From assembly GCF_029868625.1 (NCBI RefSeq), contig NZ_JARWOJ010000179.1, forward strand, positions 1-39,254: a DNA stretch of 39,254 bases. The letters run 5' to 3'. This document shows, piece after piece, positions 8,848-19,805 of the stretch. The stretch's first letter is position 1; each line of letters starts with the position of its first letter. The stretch is from Nocardia neocaledoniensis. Lineage in GTDB: Bacteria; Actinomycetota; Actinomycetes; Mycobacteriales; Mycobacteriaceae. The notes beneath the pieces were generated by a model. It searched no databases. It was not told the DNA's origin and saw only the letters and a list, made by a program, of their open reading frames with translations. A program made the translations under genes and the position numbers.

Positions 8848-9107
8848 CGCAGCAGTCAACCCGCTCCACATCGGTCGTGCCACCGGTATTTCGTACCGGC
8901 CGACTCGTTCCAGGGGCAACGGCCGCTGACGGCCGTCGTGGTCGGCGCGGGGCGAGCCGACTATCTCCGGCGGCGGCAGTGTCTCGCGTGCGGGGTTCTG
9001 ACCAGCGGTCACAGCGTCGCGGCGACGACCGGGCAGGGCGGGTCCGAGCCGGCGCCTCGACACGCGCCGGCCTGGGACACGGCTTCGTGCTTGGGTGGTG
9101 ACGGGGC
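8848..9107. other. Intergenic region with no recognised element
   Basis: This 260-nt GC-rich gap lies between the divergent MFS and small membrane-protein genes. It must hold both promoters, but I see no clear -10 box, operator or hairpin in it. Confidence 0.4.
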
Positions 9108-9512
9108 TTGCTCGAGGCAGCATGGGCGGGGCTGAGTCGGGTCGGGAAGGTGGGTGGGCAGGTGGGTGCGGCGGTGTCGGGACAGGCCAGGTGGCGGGCG
9201 GGTTGGGGTGTGGCGGCGGGATTGTTCGTCGCGGTGTTCGTGTTGGTACCGGCGACGTTCGCCGTCCAGAACGCGTGGGAGGTGCCGGTGCCACGCACGA
9301 TCTCGTTCGCGCGGATCGAGCCGATCCCGAACTCGTACTGGCTCAGCTGGGCACTGACCCTGGCGGCCCTGCTGACCCCGACCCTACTGCTGGCCGCGCT
9401 CCCGGTCGCCCGGCTGATGGCCCTCGGCTATCTGCTGACCACCACTGCGACGGGCGCGCTCCTGTGCGCGACGACCGTCGGCCTGGCGTTCACCGGACTC
9501 GATCCGGCCTGA
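9108..9512 (+). CDS. Small hypothetical membrane protein
   Basis: Up to 134 aa with three hydrophobic helices: GWGVAAGLFVAVFVLVPATF, LSWALTLAALLTPTLLLAAL, and ALGYLLTTTATGALLCATTV. A loop after helix 1 (VPRTISFARIEPIPNSYW) is probably extracytoplasmic. No family recognised. The start is doubtful: TTG at 9108 gives the full frame, while a GTG at 9162 follows a GGGAAGG stretch and would give 116 aa. It converges on the hydrolase gene. Confidence 0.6.
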   Translation: MLEAAWAGLSRVGKVGGQVGAAVSGQARWRAGWGVAAGLFVAVFVLVPATFAVQNAWEVPVPRTISFARIEPIPNSYWLSWALTLAALLTPTLLLAALPVARLMALGYLLTTTATGALLCATTVGLAFTGLDPA

Positions 9513-9536
9513 CCGCTGGCGGCGGGCCGGGTCAGG
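9508..9536. terminator. Shared hairpin in which the two stop codons pair
   Basis: CCTGACC (9508-9514) pairs with GGTCAGG (9530-9536) around a 15-nt loop. The plus-gene TGA (9510-9512) pairs with the minus-gene stop TCA (9532-9534). Confidence 0.5.
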
Positions 9537-10422
9537 AGGCGCCGCGCCCGGTCCACTCGCGGACCGCGGCGACGAACTCCTCGGGGGCGTCGGATTCCAC
9601 GTAGGTGCCCGCGCCCTCGACGATCACGGTCGTGTGGTCGGGAAAGACGGTTTCCAGCCGCTCGCGTTCCTTCGGCCGGAAGGCTATGTCGGCGTCACCC
9701 CACACGATCAGGGTCGGGAGGTGTGCCACGTCGGCGAGCCCGGCCTCGACCTCGGCGAAGAAGCCCCGGCTGGCGAGGACCCGGCCGGGCAGCACCGCGC
9801 TGGCCTGGCGCCGCGCGGGGGTGTCCAGGGCGCGGCGGTAGTGATCCATTTCGGCGGCGGTCGGTGTGCGCCTGCGGTGGCCGGTGGGGATGAACGTGTT
9901 GACCAGCAGATTGAATCGCCGGACAAGGAACCGGCTCGGAAGCCCGCCGGCGAGCCGGCCGAAGGCCTCGAAGTGCCACTCGCCGTTGACCGGCCACGCC
10001 CAGGTGTTGGCGAGCACCAGCCGATCGAAGACGCCCGGGCGCCGCTGCGCGACCGCGAGGCCGATCAGTCCACCCCAATCCTGGCCGACCAGGGTCGCCC
10101 CTTCGAGACCGAGCCTGTCGACGAACGCGGTGACCACGTCCGCGTGTTCCTCGGGAAAGAACCGGTAGCCCGGCTTCGCCGCCGACAACCCGAAGCCCGG
10201 GTAGTCCAGCGCGACGCACCGGAACTCGTCGCGCAGGGCGCGGATCACGTCGCGCCAGAGAAACGACCAGGTCGGGTTGCCGTGCAGGAAAAGCAGAGTC
10301 GGCCCCGCGCCCTCGTCGATGTAATGCACGGCGTGCCCGTCGATGTCGACGAAGCGGCTCTCGAACGGAAACAGGTCGTCGTCGACCCAGGCGGGCCGAA
10401 CGTTCGCGATGGCATCGGTCAT
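9532..10422 (-). CDS. Haloalkane-dehalogenase-like alpha/beta hydrolase lacking the catalytic His
   Basis: A 296-aa alpha/beta hydrolase close in layout to haloalkane dehalogenases such as the M. tuberculosis Rv1833c type. Visible parts: oxyanion/halide Asn49 in HGNPTWSFLWR, nucleophile Asp115 and halide Trp116 in VGQDWGG, cap region about 140-225, and an acidic residue in WGDADIAFRP (Asp243/245). The family's catalytic His, normally in a 'GAGHF.QED' type motif, is Thr273 here (EGAGTYVESDAPEEF). No other His sits in a suitable place. The protein may be inactive as a dehalogenase, act as a binding protein, or carry a recent mutation. It is divergent from the HxlR gene, which probably controls it through the palindrome between them. 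Confidence 0.9.
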   Translation of the reverse strand: MTDAIANVRPAWVDDDLFPFESRFVDIDGHAVHYIDEGAGPTLLFLHGNPTWSFLWRDVIRALRDEFRCVALDYPGFGLSAAKPGYRFFPEEHADVVTAFVDRLGLEGATLVGQDWGGLIGLAVAQRRPGVFDRLVLANTWAWPVNGEWHFEAFGRLAGGLPSRFLVRRFNLLVNTFIPTGHRRRTPTAAEMDHYRRALDTPARRQASAVLPGRVLASRGFFAEVEAGLADVAHLPTLIVWGDADIAFRPKERERLETVFPDHTTVIVEGAGTYVESDAPEEFVAAVREWTGRGAS

Positions 10423-10472
10423 GGCGATCCCTCTTCGACTCGGTCCTGCGGGCTACTTGACTGTTTCATATA

Positions 10473-10491
10473 CACTTGAGAAATTCAAGTG
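10473..10491. promoter_or_regulatory. Palindromic operator between hydrolase and HxlR genes
   Basis: CACTTGAGAAATTCAAGTG has perfect 7-nt arms around a 5-nt centre. A third half-site, ACTTGA, stands at 10455-10460, exactly 19 nt upstream of the first arm. It lies 17 nt before the HxlR start (10508) and about 50 nt before the divergent hydrolase start (10422), so a dimer bound here could repress both. Binding by this HxlR is inferred. Confidence 0.65.
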
Positions 10492-10507
10492 GGTTGAGCG
10501 AGGTGCG

Positions 10508-11134
10508 ATGCGGAGTTACGGCCAATACTGCGGGCTCGCCCGTGCGCTGGAAGTCGTCGGTGATCGATGGAATCTGCTCATCGTGCGCCAGCTGCTCATC
10601 GCCCCCGCCCGCTATCGCGATCTGCTGGCGGGGTTGCCCGGCATCGCCACCAACCTGCTCGCCGATCGGCTCCGCGATCTCGAGGCCGCCGGCGTGGTCG
10701 AGCGCAGACTCGCCGAGGCGGGCAGCGTGGTCGACTACGCGCTGACGCTCTGGGGCGCCGAACTCCGCGAACCCATCGAGGGCCTCATCCGCTGGTCGAC
10801 GCCGCTGATGACGCGTGGCCCCGGGGACGACGCCTTCCGTTCGGAATGGCTTGCCCTCGCCGTCCCCGCACTGCTGGACGCCCGGGTGTCGGTTCGGCCG
10901 ACGGCCAGGGTCGGCCTCGATGTCGGCGACGTACTTCTTCAGCTTCGCGCGACGGATGAGGGTATCGACATCGACCGACACGACGGTCGCGACCTCGATG
11001 CCACCGTGCGCGCCGAGCCCGCCGCGATCCTCGGCCTCGCCGCCGGGGCGTTCACCCTCGGGGACGCCCGCGCCCTGGGACTGCTCGAGGTGGACGGCGA
11101 CGAGTCCGTCGTCCGGGCGGTCTTCGCCGCCTGA
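10508..11134 (+). CDS. HxlR-family winged-helix regulator
   Basis: A 208-aa protein. The first about 100 residues are the HxlR winged HTH: YCGLARALEVVGDRWNLLIV, RYRDLLAGLPGIATNLLADR, LRDLEAAGVVERRL, YALTLWGAEL. The remaining about 100 residues form a C-terminal extension ending with an SCP2-like segment (DATVRAEPAAILGLAAGAFT), seen in a subset of HxlR proteins and possibly a lipid or small-molecule pocket. Start chosen at ATG 10508, whose product opens directly on the domain; the frame is open upstream to 10343 but would overlap the hydrolase gene. It most likely represses the divergent hydrolase and itself. Confidence 0.9.
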   Translation: MRSYGQYCGLARALEVVGDRWNLLIVRQLLIAPARYRDLLAGLPGIATNLLADRLRDLEAAGVVERRLAEAGSVVDYALTLWGAELREPIEGLIRWSTPLMTRGPGDDAFRSEWLALAVPALLDARVSVRPTARVGLDVGDVLLQLRATDEGIDIDRHDGRDLDATVRAEPAAILGLAAGAFTLGDARALGLLEVDGDESVVRAVFAA

Positions 11135-11233
11135 GGCCCCGACCGCGCAGTCCGGGCGATCGTCGGCCGCGCACGCACGGACCCCGAGCACATCAACCGG
11201 CGCCCGAGCCGTTCCCGCCGGACACAGCCGCCG

Positions 11234-12088
11234 TCAGCGTCCTCGATCCGCGGTCGCCTCGACGAACTCGTCGGTCTTGCGGTCGATGGCGGTGCCGCTG
11301 AGCTGGCGGTGCTCGTTGGCCAGCGCCGTGGTGGTGCAGATGCCGAAGGCGCCCTCGGTGTCGTAGAGGACGGCGGCGCCCGCGGCGATGCCGTCGTCGC
11401 TGAGGTGCGACTCCGCCTCGATGCCCATCTCGGCACTGATCGGCATGCGCGAGAACGTGATCGAGACATCCGTATTGATGAACCCGATGCCCTCGGTGCC
11501 CCAGTTGGTGACCAGGCTGGTCTGCTCGCCGGTCATGGCCGCGAAGCAGAACGGCGACGACTCCTCCCCCGCGACCACGGGGATGTTGCGCATCCACTTG
11601 CGTTTACGGGTGTCGTTCTGGTGCTCGGTCATCCGCACCGACCAGCCCTGCGCGTGACCGTCGCTGCCGAACAGGTGCAGCGCGTCCTCGACGGTGGCCA
11701 GCGCTTCCGGCGGCGGCAGCGGGCGATCCCGATCCGGCCGCCACACCTCGCCCGGCGGCTGGGTGGAGCGTTTGAGCAGCAGCGCGCTCCCCCGCGCGAC
11801 CACCTGCGACCCGGAGCGCAGCACGAGAGCGACGGCGCGGACCCGCTTGCCGTCGCGGGTCACCTCGCTCTCTGCGGTGAGCGGCACGGCCGGGACCGCG
11901 CGATGCAGGTCGACGGTCAGCCGGGACGGCACGAACCCGTCGGTGCAGTAGTGCGCCTCGACCTCACGGGCCATCAGCCCGCACACCGGCGGCCCGGACA
12001 GCGTGTTCGGCGCCCACAGGCTCATTGCGAACCGAGTGGGCTGGAAGACCCCGTCCGCCCGGGTGAAGTACGCCGGTTCGGTATTCAT
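11234..12088 (-). CDS. Acyl-CoA thioesterase-like double-hotdog protein
   Basis: A 284-aa protein of the thioesterase-like superfamily (4HBT_3/TesB-like double hotdog). Signs: the N-terminal FTRADGVFQPTRFAMSLWAP opening, a basic mid-section where the first hotdog ends (KRVRAVALVLRSGSQVVARG), and the second hotdog with GIGFINTDVSITFSRMP and DTEGAFGICTTTALANEHRQ. It presumably hydrolyses or binds an acyl-CoA; the substrate is unknown. ATG 12088 has AAAGGG about 6 nt upstream. A KstR-like operator 54 nt upstream suggests a place in sterol or steroid catabolism, which fits the aldolase at the window's left edge, although the two genes are 11 kb apart. Confidence 0.85.
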   Translation of the reverse strand: MNTEPAYFTRADGVFQPTRFAMSLWAPNTLSGPPVCGLMAREVEAHYCTDGFVPSRLTVDLHRAVPAVPLTAESEVTRDGKRVRAVALVLRSGSQVVARGSALLLKRSTQPPGEVWRPDRDRPLPPPEALATVEDALHLFGSDGHAQGWSVRMTEHQNDTRKRKWMRNIPVVAGEESSPFCFAAMTGEQTSLVTNWGTEGIGFINTDVSITFSRMPISAEMGIEAESHLSDDGIAAGAAVLYDTEGAFGICTTTALANEHRQLSGTAIDRKTDEFVEATADRGR

Positions 12089-12141
12089 GACGACCCTTTC
12101 CTGCCCCGCCGCGCCGGGCGCGCGCCCGGACACCCTGAGAT

Positions 12142-12155
12142 TAGAACGTGTTCTA
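12142..12155. promoter_or_regulatory. KstR-like operator upstream of the thioesterase gene
   Basis: TAGAACGTGTTCTA matches every fixed position of the mycobacterial/rhodococcal KstR consensus TNNAACNNGTTNNA (T12142, AAC 12145-12147, GTT 12150-12152, A12155) and is a perfect palindrome with 6-nt arms and a 2-nt centre. It lies between the cobN stop (12169) and the thioesterase start (12088), 54 nt upstream of the latter. Other TetR-family proteins recognise similar TAGAAC palindromes. Confidence 0.6.
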
Positions 12156-12168
12156 GTTTCTCGGCAAG

Positions 12169-15813
<3,645 letters not shown>

Positions 15814-15821
15814 AGGGTGTG

Positions 15822-15950
15822 GCCTTCCTCGGGTGACGCGCCCATCGGGGGGTGGTGGTGCTCGCCGGAGAGGGTCTGGCTGTTCACAGTGGCGCGACCG
15901 CACCGGATTTCCACCGGTTTCCTCGACGCCCGCCGAGCATCCCGATCGTA
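15822..15950 (-). ncRNA. Cobalamin riboswitch upstream of cobN
   Basis: Read on the minus strand, the leader carries the conserved AdoCbl-riboswitch core: GAGGAAACCGGTG... (15924 leftwards), AAATCCGGTGCGGTCGCGCC, the B12 box GCCACTG (15893-15887), and AGCCAGACCC (15881-15872). The core ends about 60 nt before the cobN GTG. The cobN ribosome site (complement of 15821-15830) sits just beyond it, so control by ribosome-site occlusion or termination is possible. The outer limits are approximate. Confidence 0.92.
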
Positions 15951-16009
15951 CTGTCCGCGCTCGGCCCGCAACTTTCCAGCCCACATCCCTGTGACCGGGT
16001 GGCCGAGTC

Positions 16010-16573
16010 TCAGGTGAGCGCCGCGACGAGCGCCCGCGCGACCCAGTCGGCGTAGCGCCGCACCGACCAGCCCCTGGCCAGGACCAGCCGCTCGTAGGTG
16101 TCGATCGCGAGGTAGTTCCAGAGCACGTCACGAACCTCGTCGAGCTCGATCCCCGGCCGCAGCTGCCCCGTCGCGAGCAGATGTCCACCGAGCATGGTCA
16201 TGCCGGTGAGCCCCTCCTCGGCGAGCTTGTCCCAGACGGGGGTGAGCGAATCGTCGACATGGCGGCCGTCGCGGATCAGGAACTGCACGGTGGCGGAGCG
16301 CGCCTGCCGACGCGCGAGCCCGGCGACGAACATCTCGATCTTGCGGCGCACGTGGGGTTCGGCCAGCATCGCCTGCTGCTCGGGCCGTTGATACACGGGG
16401 ACGTCCTCGTCGTCGCCGGCGATGACGAGATCGAACACGGCCTTGGCCAGCGCCGCCTTCGTGCCGAACGCCTTGTAGACGCTCTCCGCCGAGACCCCGG
16501 CGCGCTCGGCGATCGCCGCGATCGTCGTCGGCCGGAAACCGTCGCGCTCGAACAGTTCCCGCGCGGCGAGCAT
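16010..16573 (-). pseudogene. TetR-family regulator, 5' end missing
   Basis: From MLAARELFERDGFRPTTIAA onwards this is a normal TetR regulator: HTH at IAAIAERAGVSAESVYKAFG, then a ligand domain of about 140 aa ending in WVARALVAALT. Intact relatives have roughly 15-25 residues before the LAARELFERDG helix. Here that part is absent: directly beyond the ATG at 16573 the sequence becomes the plus-strand SnoaL-like gene. The ATG could still give a 187-aa protein with an intact recognition helix but a shortened helix 1, so weak function is possible. The original promoter is gone. Confidence 0.7.
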
Positions 16574-16939
16574 TACGCGCTTGCCGAGTGGCTGCGCGAG
16601 GCGTTCACCGACATGTCCTACGACATCCACGCCACGGCGGCCGAGGGCGATCTGGTCACCGTCCACGCGACCATGCACGGGCGCCAGACCGGGCCGCTGG
16701 TCTTCTACACCGAATCCGGCGCGGTGGACAACGCCTTCCCGCCGACCGGCGCGAGCTTCGCGATGACCGAATCGCACTGGTTCCGCATGCGCGAGGGCAA
16801 GATCTTCGAGCACTGGGCCAACCGGGACGACCTGGGTATGGCCAGGCAGCTCGGCTGGTTGCCGCCGTCACCGCGGTATCTGCTGCGATCGATGTGGCTG
16901 AAGCGGCAGGCGGTCCGCGAAGTACGTTCGGGCCGTTGA
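16574..16939 (+). pseudogene. SnoaL/NTF2-like ester-cyclase fragment, 5' end missing
   Basis: The plus strand encodes ALAEWLREAFTDMSYDIHAT, AAEGDLVTVHATMHGRQTG, and FRMREGKIFEHWANRDDLGM, the centre and end of a SnoaL-like polyketide-cyclase / NTF2-fold protein (about 120 aa remain). The usual N-terminal about 30-50 residues, including a start codon, are absent. The frame continues leftwards only into antisense of the TetR gene. It was probably divergent from that TetR gene before the deletion. No plausible start or ribosome site precedes the conserved part. Confidence 0.65.
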
Positions 16940-16970
16940 TCATTCCCGACGAAACGGCGTCCCGTGGCGG

Positions 16971-17459
16971 TCAGTGGGTGGGGCGGCGGGTGGTGTCGTG
17001 CGCGGCGATCATGGTGGCGAGTTCGGTGACCGCGGTGCGGATCAGGGTGCCGTAGTCGTCGTCGGCCAGCGCGGGCAGGCGATCGCGGGCCTCGTCGAGG
17101 TGACGGGTGGCGGCGGGGAACGCGCCGAGGCGGCGGAAGTTGTCGGCGAGGTTCAGGTGCAGGGACGGGTAGAAGCCCGCGACCCGCAGGCTCGTGTCGT
17201 GATCGTGCAGGCGGGTGTCGGTGAGCGTGTCGGCCGCGTCGAGCGCGCGCAGGTCCCAGACCAGGGCCTCGGCCGGGTGGTCGTAGAGGTCTGCCAGGTA
17301 GTGGGCGAGGGTACAGCGGTGTAGCGGGTCGCCCGCGACGCCGATCTCGGACCACAGCGCGAGCAGTGCGGTGCGGGCGGATTCTGTTTCCCCCGAACGG
17401 AATTCGTTCACGGCCTCGGTGATACGGATCATGACGGGGTCGGCGGCGGAGGTGGTCAT
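16971..17459 (-). CDS. TPR-like helical repeat protein
   Basis: A 162-aa acidic, helix-rich protein of the tetratricopeptide type. Repeat-like segments include AVNEFRSGETESARTALLAL, HRCTLAHYLADLYDHPAEAL and FYPSLHLNLADNFRRLGAFP, with a typical small/large residue pattern. A function such as partner binding is inferred only from the fold. It starts at ATG 17459, 150 nt downstream of the MerR-clamp gene on the same strand, and may be co-transcribed with it. Confidence 0.75.
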   Translation of the reverse strand: MTTSAADPVMIRITEAVNEFRSGETESARTALLALWSEIGVAGDPLHRCTLAHYLADLYDHPAEALVWDLRALDAADTLTDTRLHDHDTSLRVAGFYPSLHLNLADNFRRLGAFPAATRHLDEARDRLPALADDDYGTLIRTAVTELATMIAAHDTTRRPTH

Positions 17460-17610
17460 CGGTTGCCTTTCCTGATGGCGGTGATGTGGATAGCCCCGGC
17501 TCGGCGATGCGTGACGGTGGTCAGGACAGCCGGTCGGTGCGCGGTCCCCGGCCGTCCGTCAGCCGGCTCGCCAGGCACGACGGTTGCGCGGGAGCACATC
17601 TGACGTGCGG

Positions 17611-18930
17611 TCAGGCCGGCTCGGTGGTGTCGTCGCGGCGCGGCATCACGAGGGTGAGAAGCGTGCCGTCGTCGGCGGCGCGCAGGAGGGCGGGCTGGTC
17701 GGGGGCGCTGAGGTCGATGAGGAGGTCTGGCCCGAAGGAGCACGCGACGGCGGGATAGAGGGTCGTCACCGCGAAGTGGACGGTGAGCCCGGGCCCGGTC
17801 GCGGTCGCGGGCAATTGCCACGTTTCGGAGCCGAACGTCGCGCGCACCGCGCCGGTCGACTCGATGAGCAGAGTGATCATGGACGCACTGGATCGTTCGA
17901 GGAGGTCCAACAGCACCGTGCGGGGCACCACGACACGGGTGGTGACCGCGGGCAAGGCCGCCAGCATCGCCCGGTAGTCGGGGAACGGCTCGGGCGAGCG
18001 GCGGCACCGGCGCGCGGACGGACCGGTGGCCGGAACACGCACGGTGGGAACAGAATCCACGGCGACGCACTCGAGATGGGTGGGCGTAGGCCGCAGGGCG
18101 ACGGTGTGTGCGCGGCGGAGCCAGGAGCTGGTGGCGCGGAGGTCGTCGGCGTCGACGGTCGCGGTCCAGGCTGTGGTGGACGGATGCGCGGGACGCAGGG
18201 TGCGGGTGGCGAGGAGGTAGCGGTCGGTGGCGGTGAGGATGAGGTCGGTCGCGGTCGACTCGAGGTGAATGCTGTTGAGCACCGGCAGATTCGTGTCGGC
18301 CACCGTGGCGGTCGCGATCTGGTCGATGGCCGCCGCGAGATGCGGGCCGCGCATCCACACGATGTCCGCGGTGCGCCCCTGGCTCGGCGGTGCGGGAAAG
18401 TCGGGATCATGCCGGTCCCCTGGCGATTCCGTCCGCGAGGCGGCGCCAACAGCGTCGATTCGCGGAGCCGTGAACGACGAACGGGCCACACCCCCGGCGC
18501 CGGTAGCCCCTGGGCCTGTCGTCGATGCCCGGTCCGGCGGTGGGGTCGCGGGGTCGGCGGCACTCGGGTCGTCGCACGCGCGGCGGGCCCACAGTGCCCG
18601 CACCGCGGCGCGGGCCGCGGTCGCGGCGGAGCGGACCGCGTCCAGGTGCCGGTCCAGGTCGGCCAGGTGGGTGTCGACGAGGCCGAGGGCGCAAGCCGGG
18701 TCGGGTTCGGCGAGGACGGCGGCGACCGCGGGCAACGGCATCTCGACCGCGCGCAGGTACCGGATCAGCCGCGCGGTGGCGGCCTGCCCGGGCGCGTAGT
18801 AGCGGTAGCCGGTGGTCTCGTCGACGACGGCGGGCACCAGCACGCCCGCGTCGGCGTAGAAGCGCAACGCGCTGGCGCTCAGACCGCAGGAACGGGCGAA
18901 GGCGCCGATGGTGAGGAGGTCGGATTCGGA
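17611..18930 (-). CDS. MerR HTH regulator fused to a DnaN sliding-clamp-like module
   Basis: A 440-aa fusion. Residues 6-75 are a MerR winged HTH (LLTIGAFARSCGLSASALRF, TGYRYYAPGQ), followed by a helix to about 115. Residues 115-190 are a Pro/Ala/Asp-rich linker. Residues 192-436 read like domains 2 and 3 of the actinobacterial beta clamp (DNA polymerase III beta): LAAAIDQIATATVADTNLPV with LILTATDRYLLATRTL matches domain 2, FPDYRAMLAALPA matches its end, and PDQPALLRAADDGTLLTLVM matches the C-terminal strand of domain 3. Such fusions exist in actinomycetes but their job is unknown. The clamp part may dimerise, bind clamp partners or a ligand, or bind DNA. The start is GTG at 18933-18931, with GAGGA about 9 nt upstream; the coding end is TGA at 17611. 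Coordinates here exclude nothing but the start triplet uncertainty. Confidence 0.85.
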   Translation of the reverse strand, partial: SESDLLTIGAFARSCGLSASALRFYADAGVLVPAVVDETTGYRYYAPGQAATARLIRYLRAVEMPLPAVAAVLAEPDPACALGLVDTHLADLDRHLDAVRSAATAARAAVRALWARRACDDPSAADPATPPPDRASTTGPGATGAGGVARSSFTAPRIDAVGAASRTESPGDRHDPDFPAPPSQGRTADIVWMRGPHLAAAIDQIATATVADTNLPVLNSIHLESTATDLILTATDRYLLATRTLRPAHPSTTAWTATVDADDLRATSSWLRRAHTVALRPTPTHLECVAVDSVPTVRVPATGPSARRCRRSPEPFPDYRAMLAALPAVTTRVVVPRTVLLDLLERSSASMITLLIESTGAVRATFGSETWQLPATATGPGLTVHFAVTTLYPAVACSFGPDLLIDLSAPDQPALLRAADDGTLLTLVMPRRDDTTEPA

Positions 18931-18971
18931 CACCGGCTCATCCTCGGGGTTCCAGCGACTCGAAGGTCAAG

Positions 18972-19640
18972 TCAGTCGCGCGCGGTGCCCGCGGCCACCA
19001 TCTCCGGCGAGCCGGTGCCGAGATTGCGGTACACGTTGGCCACCACCATCTGGCCGAGCGCATTGTTGCCGACGCCGCCGATCACCGCGCCGATGCCGGC
19101 CGGGATCAGGGTGCCGAACAGCAACAGCGTCCGTTTGACCAGGTAGTTGACGATGAACCGCTTGGCCGGGGAATCGGGCATGCTCGCCAGACCGGGAATG
19201 TGATCGGTCACCACGCCCAGCCACTGGCCGGTCTTGTGCCCCGCCGTCTCGTCGAGCAGCTTGGTGCCCGCCTCACCGAGGACCACCTTCGACACCAGCT
19301 GCGCGCGGCGGGGATCGTCGTCGGCCACGTCGTAGGCGGCCGCCGCGCCGACCGACAGCACCGACGACGCCTCCAGGAACACCACGGTGTCCACGCCGGT
19401 CGCCGCGAGGCCGAGCAGCGTTCCGACGCCGGGCACCGCGGCGGTCAGCCCGACGAGCACACCGCTGGAGGTGACGACCACCAGATACTGCCTGGACAGC
19501 CGCCGCAAGGTCTCCACCGGTGCGTCGTCGGGGTGCCTGCGCTCGAGCCAGTCGACGTACTTGCCGACCGCGCCGGTCTGGGCGAGCGCGACCTTGTCGA
19601 GCGCGGGAACTACTCGCTTGTCCACGAATTCACGCAGCAT
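18972..19640 (-). CDS. EcsC-like membrane-associated protein
   Basis: A 222-aa protein. It begins with an amphipathic segment (LREFVDKRVVPALDKVALAQ) and has hydrophobic stretches: YLVVVTSSGVLVGLTAAVPG, TLLGLAATGVDTVVFLEASS and LLLFGTLIPAGIGAVIGGVG. The arrangement, with two Gly-rich membrane-associated hairpins, resembles the EcsC family, but key EcsC residues were not verified. Its stop is 38 nt before the start of the MerR-clamp gene, so the two probably share an mRNA. It is divergent from cobG, with a 165-nt gap. Confidence 0.7.
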   Translation of the reverse strand: MLREFVDKRVVPALDKVALAQTGAVGKYVDWLERRHPDDAPVETLRRLSRQYLVVVTSSGVLVGLTAAVPGVGTLLGLAATGVDTVVFLEASSVLSVGAAAAYDVADDDPRRAQLVSKVVLGEAGTKLLDETAGHKTGQWLGVVTDHIPGLASMPDSPAKRFIVNYLVKRTLLLFGTLIPAGIGAVIGGVGNNALGQMVVANVYRNLGTGSPEMVAAGTARD

Positions 19641-19805
19641 GCGGCGATCTCTCCTGTCGTCGAGCGGGCAGGGCGAACAGCACCGCCCAGCCTAGGGGAC
19701 GAACGCCGGCCCCGCCGCCGGCGCATCCGGCGGCGCGCCGGGGCGCCCGGACCATCACGACCGGGTCAGCGCGCGCGGCGGCGCGGGTCGTAGGCTGGTC
19801 GGATC

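Noticed and set aside
15814..16188. N-terminal extension of CobN upstream of GTG 15813
   Set aside because: This stretch is the cobalamin riboswitch and the TetR 3' end; the extra residues match nothing in CobN.
19700..19760. GC-rich inverted segments before cobG considered as a second riboswitch
   Set aside because: No B12 box or other conserved cobalamin-riboswitch core is present; composition alone explains the hairpins.
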